The notes beneath the pieces are model-generated. The model searched no databases, was not told the DNA's origin, and worked only from the letters and a program-made list of their open reading frames with translations. Below, one piece after another: positions 9,502 through 17,900 of a DNA stretch of 40,488 bases (position 1 is its first letter; each line of letters begins with the position of its first letter). The translations under genes and the position numbers were made by a program. The stretch is from Crocinitomicaceae bacterium (GTDB taxonomy: Bacteria > Bacteroidota > Bacteroidia > Flavobacteriales_D > Crocinitomicaceae): assembly GCA_023253775.1 (NCBI GenBank), contig JALRFI010000172.1, positions 1 to 40,488 on the forward strand. The letters are read 5' to 3'.

Positions 9502-10445
9502 TGAAGAAGTTTTTGTTTTTATTCGTCGCTGCCATTGCGTTATCGGCTTGTGGAGGTGATAAAGAGGAAGTGAAGGAAGAGGTTGTTGAATTGAAAGATT
9601 TTAAAGATCGTCTTTCATATGTTCTCGGTTCTGTAAATGCTAAATCGATTGTTGGTCAGGAGGATCCAAATGTAGCAAGACTGGATATGAATCTTGTTGC
9701 AAAAGGTTTTGAGTCCAATTTGAATGATAATATGCCTGATGGTTGTGAGGAAACGCTGATGAAGTTGTTTGGACCTTATTACCAGGATTTTGATTCTACT
9801 TATGCTGCTGAAGGTGCAGAGTGTTTGGGTAAGTTAACAGCGTATGCCTTTTACCGTGATATGAATAGCCTTGGTGGATTGGAAAAGATCGATCTTAAAA
9901 TGGTCGTGAGTGGATTCAGACATGGATTAATGAAAAAGGACACGTTGATTGCTGATGCTGAAAAGCAAAGCATTCTTCAAAATTTCATCATGGATCTGAA
10001 TGTTACGAATGGAAAGAAGATGATGGCGGAAGCAAAAAAGAAGCCTGGTGTTCAGGTTTTTGAGAACGGTATCATCATGGAAGTGATTCAGGAAGGAAAA
10101 GGTGGAAATCCTGGAGCAACTGACGATGTGAAGGTTGAATATATCCTCACATCAGCAACAGGAGATACGATCCAGAGCTCTTATGATATGAAAAAGACAA
10201 ATGGTTCTGCTGAATCGGTTGCCTTGAAATTGAACGGTGGTGTGATCCCTGGTTGGAGTTATGCCTTACCTAAAATGAAAAAAGGTGGGAAATATAGATT
10301 ATGGGTTCCTTGGGAGCTTGCCTATGGTGAACAAATGGGTAAAGAGTCTCTTTGCTTCTTTATTGAGCTCGTAGATTACGCAAAGGAAGGGTCGTTTGTG
10401 AAACCTGACCCAATGCCTAATCCGGGAGCAGCGGCAGGATTTTAA
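9501..10445 (+). CDS. FKBP-type peptidyl-prolyl isomerase, lipoprotein
   Basis: Lipobox ALSACGGD; GGVIPGWSYALPKMKKGGKYRLWVPWELAYG; stop/start overlap with the previous CDS (TAATG). Confidence 0.85.
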   Translation: MKKFLFLFVAAIALSACGGDKEEVKEEVVELKDFKDRLSYVLGSVNAKSIVGQEDPNVARLDMNLVAKGFESNLNDNMPDGCEETLMKLFGPYYQDFDSTYAAEGAECLGKLTAYAFYRDMNSLGGLEKIDLKMVVSGFRHGLMKKDTLIADAEKQSILQNFIMDLNVTNGKKMMAEAKKKPGVQVFENGIIMEVIQEGKGGNPGATDDVKVEYILTSATGDTIQSSYDMKKTNGSAESVALKLNGGVIPGWSYALPKMKKGGKYRLWVPWELAYGEQMGKESLCFFIELVDYAKEGSFVKPDPMPNPGAAAGF

Positions 10446-10446
10446 T

Positions 10447-10476
10447 AAAAAAGGAGGTGAATTCACCTCCTTTTTT
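10447..10476. terminator. Bidirectional intrinsic terminator between convergent genes
   Basis: Perfect 30-bp palindrome aaaaaaggaggtgaattcacctcctttttt. Confidence 0.9.
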
Positions 10477-10486
10477 ATTTTTCGAA

Positions 10487-11107
10487 TTACTCGTCTTCAT
10501 CAGATTCTCGAATTTCTTTCTTTTTATTTCCTAGTGGGAAGAAAAAGCTAATTCGATAAATTACAGGAATTCTTTTTACAATCTGACCAGTTGTAGGATC
10601 CTTTATTGACATTTTATAAGCACTACGAAACGGGCTATTTAAACTATTTACCAAGTCATAATAGAGGCCAGCATTCAATCGAACTATTCCATTAAATTCT
10701 TTTGAAAATCCAGCACAAAGAAATATCGTTGGCACAAACTTTTTAAATATGGCGCTTGTATCGATAAATACATTCTTATTTCTTAACACCTCTGCTTCAA
10801 ATCCCCCGAAAACAACGTTTCTATATCTGCCGTGAAGAAAGAAACCAATTCCTAGATTATTGTAGCTGAATGAGTTTGTTGAATAATAGGGCTGCGACCA
10901 TGCTCGCTGGTATCGGAGAGTTGGCCCCAAAATAATATTTTCATTCATTCTGAATCCAAATTTTGGACCTAGCTCCAAAACACCTCCAATGGAAGAAGCA
11001 TTAAAGGATGCATCAATTCCGATTTCATGTCCTTCCACATTTTTTTGAGCTAGTAATGAATTTTGATAAAAAATGATCAAAACCGAAACAACAAGTATTC
11101 TTTGCAT
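10487..11107 (-). CDS. Hypothetical outer-membrane beta-barrel protein
   Basis: 206 aa with N-terminal signal peptide (MQRILVVSVLIIFYQNSLLAQ) and beta-rich sequence. Confidence 0.65.
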   Translation of the reverse strand: MQRILVVSVLIIFYQNSLLAQKNVEGHEIGIDASFNASSIGGVLELGPKFGFRMNENIILGPTLRYQRAWSQPYYSTNSFSYNNLGIGFFLHGRYRNVVFGGFEAEVLRNKNVFIDTSAIFKKFVPTIFLCAGFSKEFNGIVRLNAGLYYDLVNSLNSPFRSAYKMSIKDPTTGQIVKRIPVIYRISFFFPLGNKKKEIRESDEDE

Positions 11108-11197
11108 AGTAATTCCTTTAGAGTAAAATTAACATTTGTTAGCTAAATTATGTGGATGATTAAATTGTTGAAGTTTAGTTAATCCTTTTAGTCATAT

Positions 11198-11205
11198 TAT
11201 CTTTG
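11198..11205 (+). promoter_or_regulatory. TAnnTTTG -7 element upstream of folD
   Basis: TATCTTTG 19 nt before the ATG at 11225. Confidence 0.5.
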
Positions 11206-11224
11206 AGGCAAATTATTCAATCAC

Positions 11225-12103
11225 ATGCAGATTCTAGACGGTAGATCCACATCAGAAATGATCCGAAAAGAACTTTCTGAAGCAGTGCAGGAACGAAAAA
11301 AGAATGGGAAGAAGATTCCGCATCTTGCAGCCGTTCTTGTAGGAAATGATGGTGGATCAATGACTTATGTCGGTGCCAAGGTGAAAGCATGTGATCAGAT
11401 CGGATTCGAATCGACTTTGATCCGATATGATGAATCAGTGCCCGAAGAGATTCTTTTGGCAAAGATCCATGCGCTTAATGAAGATAAGAGTATCGACGGA
11501 TTTATTGTGCAGCTGCCATTACCTCAACATATCGATGAAATGAAAATCACCCAGGCAATCGATCCAAAGAAAGACGTCGACGGATTTCATCCGGTGAATT
11601 TGGGGAATATGATCTTGAATTTACCTGGATTTCTTCCTGCAACTCCAGCAGGGATCGTTGAGCTGTTGAAGAGAAATAATATTGAGACGGAAGGAAAGAA
11701 TTGTGTGATCATCGGCAGAAGTAACATCGTTGGAACACCCTTAAGTCTTCTTCTTGCTAGAAATAGCAACCCTGGGAATTGTACTGTGACCTTAGCGCAC
11801 AGCAAGACTAAAAATCTCAAAGAGTTGTGTCTCAGCGCGGATATTCTTGTTGCAGCATTGGGTAAACCAGAATTTGTGACGGCAGAAATGGTTAAGGAAG
11901 GGGCAATAGTTATCGATGTTGGAACTACAAGAGTTGAAGATGCCTCCAGAGCGAGAGGATGGAGATTGAAAGGGGATGTGAAATTCGATGAGGTCGCTGA
12001 AAAATGTTCGTACATTACTCCTGTGCCGGGCGGTGTTGGACCTATGACTATTTCGTCATTGATGATCAATACGTTAAAGGCGATGGAATTAAAAGGTAAA
12101 TAA
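11225..12103 (+). CDS. folD: Bifunctional methylenetetrahydrofolate dehydrogenase / methenyltetrahydrofolate cyclohydrolase
   Basis: [74 protein letters not shown]. Confidence 0.97.
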   Translation: MQILDGRSTSEMIRKELSEAVQERKKNGKKIPHLAAVLVGNDGGSMTYVGAKVKACDQIGFESTLIRYDESVPEEILLAKIHALNEDKSIDGFIVQLPLPQHIDEMKITQAIDPKKDVDGFHPVNLGNMILNLPGFLPATPAGIVELLKRNNIETEGKNCVIIGRSNIVGTPLSLLLARNSNPGNCTVTLAHSKTKNLKELCLSADILVAALGKPEFVTAEMVKEGAIVIDVGTTRVEDASRARGWRLKGDVKFDEVAEKCSYITPVPGGVGPMTISSLMINTLKAMELKGK

Positions 12104-12125
12104 TAAACACTTAATAACAATTGAA

Positions 12126-12761
12126 ATGAGAAAGTTGATGCTCCTTATGGCAGGTTTTGTTGGGATTCTAATCCTTGATTCTTGCTCTTCGTCTAACAAT
12201 GTTGTTGGCGGAGGAATGTTCCAGAAAAGAAAATACACTGGTGGCGTTTATTTGGATAGAGCCGGAAAAGTAAAAAAGAATACGGACATTGAAGAGTATG
12301 ATATCCATAGGCTGGAGGAAGAAAGTCAGAAGAAATATGTTTCTACTACTTCTATTTATGGCGAGAATGAAATGTTCAATGAAGAAGAGGAGACAACTTC
12401 GAGGATTTCTTCATCAGATAACATAGAAGCTATTAATTCGGAAAATGAAACAAATAAGGAACCAGCTTTCAAGATGAATTTGAATTCGAATTTTAAGTCT
12501 GGACAAGTACTTAGTTCAATGAAACAAAACGTTCAAAATTTATCTTCAGAAGCGAAACAAACGATTAGTAAGAAAGTGGTTACGCCAGCAAGTAATGGCA
12601 GTGTAGGAGATTTGGTATTGATAATTTTGTTGGTCATTTTAATTATTATTCTGCTTTCTTTTTTACTAAATCTTTTAAGTCCTCTATTTTCAGGTATTAT
12701 CGGTTTGATTTTAACCGTTTTATTGATCTACTTTATTTTGCGTTATTTTGGTATAATTTAG
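12126..12761 (+). CDS. Hypothetical lipoprotein with C-terminal hydrophobic segment
   Basis: Lipobox ILDSCSSS; highly hydrophobic tail LVLIILLVILIIILLSFLLNLLSPLF. Confidence 0.65.
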   Translation: MRKLMLLMAGFVGILILDSCSSSNNVVGGGMFQKRKYTGGVYLDRAGKVKKNTDIEEYDIHRLEEESQKKYVSTTSIYGENEMFNEEEETTSRISSSDNIEAINSENETNKEPAFKMNLNSNFKSGQVLSSMKQNVQNLSSEAKQTISKKVVTPASNGSVGDLVLIILLVILIIILLSFLLNLLSPLFSGIIGLILTVLLIYFILRYFGII

Positions 12762-12770
12762 GAGAAAGTC

Positions 12771-12812
12771 ATTCATAAAAAAAGGAGACCATGGTCTCCT
12801 TTTTTTATGAAT
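12771..12812. terminator. Bidirectional terminator, perfect 42-bp palindrome
   Basis: attcataaaaaaaggagacca | tggtctcctttttttatgaat; lies between convergent stop codons. Confidence 0.93.
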
Positions 12813-12824
12813 AAATGAAATGGT

Positions 12825-14315
12825 TTAAAGTCTTTCTAATGGTGTTTTAACTCCATCAACTAAGGAGTAACATGCCAGCTTGTCTTTGAATACGGATGAT
12901 TTGAAAACTGATCTGTTTAAAAGCATTCTAACACATTCCTGAATACCTTCCACAATTGATGGGTGAGGATGGATCAATTCCGAAAGTATCTCGATAGGCA
13001 TTTGGAGTTTAACCAATAATCCAACTGCCTGTATTGCAGTAGAAGCATGTTCTCCAACTACCCTCATTCCAAGAATTCTCATCTGTTCGTCATTTGTAAC
13101 AATGATCTTGAAGAAGCCTTGAGTTTTACGCATTGCTATTGCTCGAGTTACTAAAGAATAGTCTAGTTTTACGACCTTAACAGGGATGTTTTGTTGCTCG
13201 CATTGCTGCTCATTAACGCCAACACTCGCCACCTCAGGATTTAGAAACATAATCGTGCAAACATTTTCATAGGAAAGTCTCTCGGGTTTGTTTCCGAAAG
13301 CTTTTTCAACAGCATGTCTTGCTTCAATCTCTCCCATATTTACAAGAGCGATCCTCCCGGAAACGTCTCCGACTGCATAGATATTTGGTACATTCGTCCT
13401 CGTATCATCATCACCGATGTGTATTCCCCTTTTTGACATTTGCACTCCTGCCTCTTCAAGCCCAAGCCCTTCAACATTTGGCGATCTTCCTATCGACAAA
13501 AGAGCTTTTTCAACATTAATGATTTCTTTTCGTCCATCTTCATAAGAAAGCTCATATTCCACCTGTCCATTCACAATTTCCATTCTTTCCAAATTGGCTT
13601 TAGAATGTATTGTTACACCTTTGGACGTGAGATTGGCAGCTATCAATTTCGAGATGTCTTCATCTTCGAAAGGCAAAATTCTCTCCTGACGATCGATGAT
13701 GTATACTTTTGTTTTCCCCAAATTCGAAAAGATAGTGGCGTATTCACAACCTATTACTCCGGCTCCAACGATCACCAGACTTTTTGGGTATTCATCTAGC
13801 TGATCGATCCCATCGCTCGTCATTATTATCTTTTCATCTACTGGGATATTTGAAACCTTTCTTGGGTGACTTCCGGTTGCCAAAATGATGTTGTCGCCCC
13901 AGATCACTTTTTCAGTGCCCTCATGATAGATGGTCACTTCATTAGCGTTGTTCAGAACACCTTTTCCTCTTTCATATGTGAGGAGTTTGTTCATCGTTTC
14001 GGTTTGAAGCAATTTTATATGACATGAATATTGAAATTTTCGCTCAAAAATCGCTTCTGCAAGTGTTCTCTTGATCTCGTTCCAGGAAACTTCATAGGGC
14101 GCCCTTCCTTCAGAAACGATCGTGTCGTTAATGTTTGCAACCTTATTTGAGATTTCCCATAGTGTTTTTGATGAGAGAGCTCCGTTGTACACACCCGCGC
14201 CACCAACTTTATCTTTTTCGATCAGGCAAACCTTTTTTCCAAAGTCAATTCCTCTCATTGCTGCAGCATAACCTGCGGGCCCTCCTCCAATAACAATCAG
14301 ATCAAATTTCTCCAT
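12825..14315 (-). CDS. FAD/NAD(P)-dependent oxidoreductase of the dihydrolipoamide dehydrogenase / SthA superfamily lacking the redox disulfide
   Basis: IVIGGGPAGYAAAMRG, SLVIVGAGVIGCEYATIFSNLG, NIYAVGDVSG, ELIHPHPSIVEG. The usual CxxxxC position reads GGAGVYNGALSSKT. Start at MEKFDLIVIGG (14315) preferred over 14387. Confidence 0.85.
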   Translation of the reverse strand: MEKFDLIVIGGGPAGYAAAMRGIDFGKKVCLIEKDKVGGAGVYNGALSSKTLWEISNKVANINDTIVSEGRAPYEVSWNEIKRTLAEAIFERKFQYSCHIKLLQTETMNKLLTYERGKGVLNNANEVTIYHEGTEKVIWGDNIILATGSHPRKVSNIPVDEKIIMTSDGIDQLDEYPKSLVIVGAGVIGCEYATIFSNLGKTKVYIIDRQERILPFEDEDISKLIAANLTSKGVTIHSKANLERMEIVNGQVEYELSYEDGRKEIINVEKALLSIGRSPNVEGLGLEEAGVQMSKRGIHIGDDDTRTNVPNIYAVGDVSGRIALVNMGEIEARHAVEKAFGNKPERLSYENVCTIMFLNPEVASVGVNEQQCEQQNIPVKVVKLDYSLVTRAIAMRKTQGFFKIIVTNDEQMRILGMRVVGEHASTAIQAVGLLVKLQMPIEILSELIHPHPSIVEGIQECVRMLLNRSVFKSSVFKDKLACYSLVDGVKTPLERL

Positions 14316-14385
14316 GTTTTTTATCTTCGCTGTAAATATATTAAAGCTTGGCAGAGCCTGAACAATTTTCTGAAGAATAAATCGC

Positions 14386-14877
14386 ATGAAGGAAAGTTAC
14401 CGAGAATTATTGGTCACAGACAAAGGGAAAAAAGGAGAGATCAAAAAGCTTTTTAAAAATCTAAAGTCAAAGAAACCGAAAGATCTGGATCAAAAGATCC
14501 ACACTCTGCACAATGATGCATTTAAAAAGATCGATTGTCTGGAATGTGCAAATTGTTGTAAAACGACAAGTCCAATTTTCAGAGACGCCGACATACGCCG
14601 GATTTCAAAACATTTGAAAATAAAAGAGGCAAAGCTCATTAGTGATTACCTGAAAATGGATGAAGAGAATGATTACGTCCTTAAGAGCTCTCCCTGTGTC
14701 TTTTTAGGCGAGGATAATTATTGTTCAATTTATGAAGTAAGACCTCTTGCTTGCAGAGAATATCCGCATACAGACAGAAAAAACATGGTTCAAATTCTAG
14801 ATTTAACATTGAAAAACACGGAGGTGTGTCCTGCAGTGGGACTTATTGTGTCTCAATTCCTTGGTAAAAATTCGTAA
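14386..14877 (+). CDS. YkgJ-family cysteine cluster protein
   Basis: IDCLECANCCKTTSPIF, SPCVFLGEDNYCSIYEVRPLACREYPH. Confidence 0.85.
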   Translation: MKESYRELLVTDKGKKGEIKKLFKNLKSKKPKDLDQKIHTLHNDAFKKIDCLECANCCKTTSPIFRDADIRRISKHLKIKEAKLISDYLKMDEENDYVLKSSPCVFLGEDNYCSIYEVRPLACREYPHTDRKNMVQILDLTLKNTEVCPAVGLIVSQFLGKNS

Positions 14878-14930
14878 GCCAACTATTTTTTAGCTATTTT
14901 CGTCTGGAACTGTGAAACTAATGCTAAACT

Positions 14931-17900
14931 ATGAAATTATTCAGTAAATACATGGCGTTCAGTTATGTGTTTTTTCTATCACTTTTTTCTTATTCACAAC
15001 GAGCAAAAGAAGGGAACTATACAGTAACAGCCTCGAATACTGTAGTCAATACCTATACAACCATGACGGCTAACGCAAGTGCTGGGGCGACATCAATAAG
15101 TGTTACCAGTAATGCAATGTCAGGAGGTGTCTTCAGCGGAAATCTAGCTGCTGGTGATCTCATTATGATTATTCAGATGCAGGGTGCCTCAATAGACGTA
15201 AACACTATACCTACTGCTGTTTGGGGTGGAAATTATACTGTAATGGTTTCAGAGTGGATTGAATGGTGGCTGTATGCAGAGCTATGGGGAACAGTTTTGA
15301 ACTATAACAATTCTGGAAAGTTTGAGCAAGTCGAAGTAAAGAGTGTTTCTGGTTCAAACACCATTAATTTACAATGTGGTCTCCAAAATAATTACACATC
15401 TGCAGGCAAGGTTCAGGTAATTAGAGTCCCGAGATTTGACAACCTTACACTAAACTCAAATACTTCAATTGTTCCTACTTTGTGGAACGCATCTACGGGA
15501 GGTGTTGTTGCGATTGAAGTTAATGGAAATCTAACTTTAAATGCCAATTCGAGAATTTCAGCTTCTGGATATGGATTCAGAGGGGCTGTAGCGAATAATG
15601 TTGGAACCACTCTGAGTGGTGGAGCGACATGTGGATATGGACCTGGGTATGGTTGTACATTTTTAGGTTCTAATGTTTCTTCTAATGGTGGTCGTAAAGG
15701 AGAAGGCATAGCAGGTTATGAAACTGAATATGCAGTATTGTATTCGGAATTTGGCAGAGGGGCTCCTGCGAACGGAGGCGGAGGTGGAGGATACACAAAT
15801 TCGGGAGGAGGTGGAGGTTCCAACATCGGAGTTGGAACTTATACAGGAAAAGGGGTTCCGAATCCAACGTATAATGCTGCATGGAATTTGGAACTTCCTG
15901 GCTTAGGAGGTTCGAGCAGTCCTGGTGGAGGAAGAGGTGGTTATACTGTTAGTTCTTCAGATCAGAATGCTCTCACTCTTGGTCCTAATCAGGCTGCTTG
16001 GAGTGGTGCCGGTCGTCAGATCAATGGTGGTTTAGGTGGTCATTCTCTTACTTATGATGCTACTCGGCTTTTTATGGGCGGCGGAGGTGGTGCTGGTGAT
16101 CAGGATAATGGACAAGGTGGCGGCGGAGGCCGTGGTGGCGGTATTGCACATGTGACGGTCTACGGAAATATTTCAGGTACGGGAATTATTGAGGCCGATG
16201 GTTCAGTTGGTCAGAACTCAAATCCTAATAATCAGGTGCCGGTAATTTCGCCAACCTCTGCTCAGAGAAAGGGTAATGATGGAGCAGGTGGAGGAGGAGC
16301 AGGTGGGGCTGTATATATTAAAAATTCTTCTGTTATTCCTGCAGGAATTCAAGTTTATGCTCGAGGAGGAAACGGAGGGAATCAGGTGTTGAGCTCATAT
16401 TTTTCAGGAACGTCCTTTGAAGCAGGAGGACCTGGAGGTGCTGGTTCAGGTGGACAGATTGCATTCACTAGCGGAACTCCAACGACCTCAGTTGCTGGTG
16501 GAAATTCTGGAACAACGAATTCAGGTCAACTGAATGAATTTCCTCCAAATGGTGCAACGAATGGTGCATCCGGAATTGGGGGGATCGCAACTACGATATT
16601 TAACATGACAGCAAATAATGCAACTGTTTGTGGTAGTGGATCGGCAACATTATCGGTTAATGTTACTGGAATAGCACCCGGAACAATTACATGGTATACG
16701 ACACCTTATGGTAATGTAAGTGTTGGAACGGGAACAAGTTATACTCCAACTCCCACACCAGCGACTACAACAACTTTTTACGTAGGTGTGTGTCCAGGTA
16801 CATTCAGAGTGCCGGTTACGATAACTGTCAATCCAGCGCCTGCTATCAGTGGTACACCAATCTTAACGAATCCAAGTTGCTCAACCCCTGGAAGTATAAC
16901 AGGCTTAACAGCATCTGGTGGCACCGGTGCTTTGACGTATAACTGGAACTCAGTTGTTACAGCTGGACCAAACCTAACAAATGCGTCCGCAGGATCTTAT
17001 ACTTTAATCGTTACAGATGCATTAGGCTGCACAGCCTCCTCAGGACCTCACACCTTAACAGGTATTTCGGGTCCAACAATTGACAATACTGCTGTTGTTG
17101 TATCAAGCGAAATTTGTAACGGCACATTTGGTAGTATTACTGGATTGATCGCGACCGGAAATAGTCTTACTTACGCATGGAATAATGGTGGAGGTTCCTC
17201 TTTGAATGCAACAAATTTATTTTCTGGCACCTACACCTTAACAGTTACCGATAATTTGGGTTGTACCGCTACTTCAGGACCTTACGCAGTCGCTTTTGTG
17301 GCTGGGCCAAGTATCGACGACTCCGGAATTTCCATCATAAATGAAACATGTACTGCTTCGAATGGTTCAATCTCTGGAATCACATCGAGTGGTTCAGGAT
17401 TATCCTATTCATGGTCCAATGGGGGTGGTTCTAGTCTTAATGCATCGAATTTATCCGCAGGAAGTTATTCTTTGACGGTGACTGATGGAAATGGGTGCAC
17501 CGATAACTCTGGGCCATACAGCATTACAGATTCACCTGCTCCAGTGATTGATATCTCATCCATAGTTTTGAATGATGAGAATTGTGGAAATTCCGATGGA
17601 TCCATCGCAGGGATAACAGTAAGTGGTGGATCTCCGGCATACCTAATCTCGTGGACTAATACTTCACAAACAACATTGGATCTTTCTGGATTAAGCTCCG
17701 GATCATACTCTTTAACCGTTAGTGATCAGTTAGGATGTTCGGCCACGGCTGGCCCATTCTCAATTGCTAATCAGACAGGTACTACGATAGATAATTCAAA
17801 TGTCGTAGTTCAGGATGAGATCTGTAATGGCACATTGGGTTCAATTTCCGGATTAGTTGTAAGTGGCGGACAGGTTCCATTAGTTTATGCATGGAATGCT

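Noticed and set aside
11587-12120. 177-aa minus-strand ORF
   Set aside because: Fully antisense to folD, with no recognisable motif.
15413-15709. Antisense and alternate-frame ORFs in the Gly-rich adhesin head (also 15682-15906)
   Set aside because: Produced by biased codon composition of Gly-rich coding DNA.
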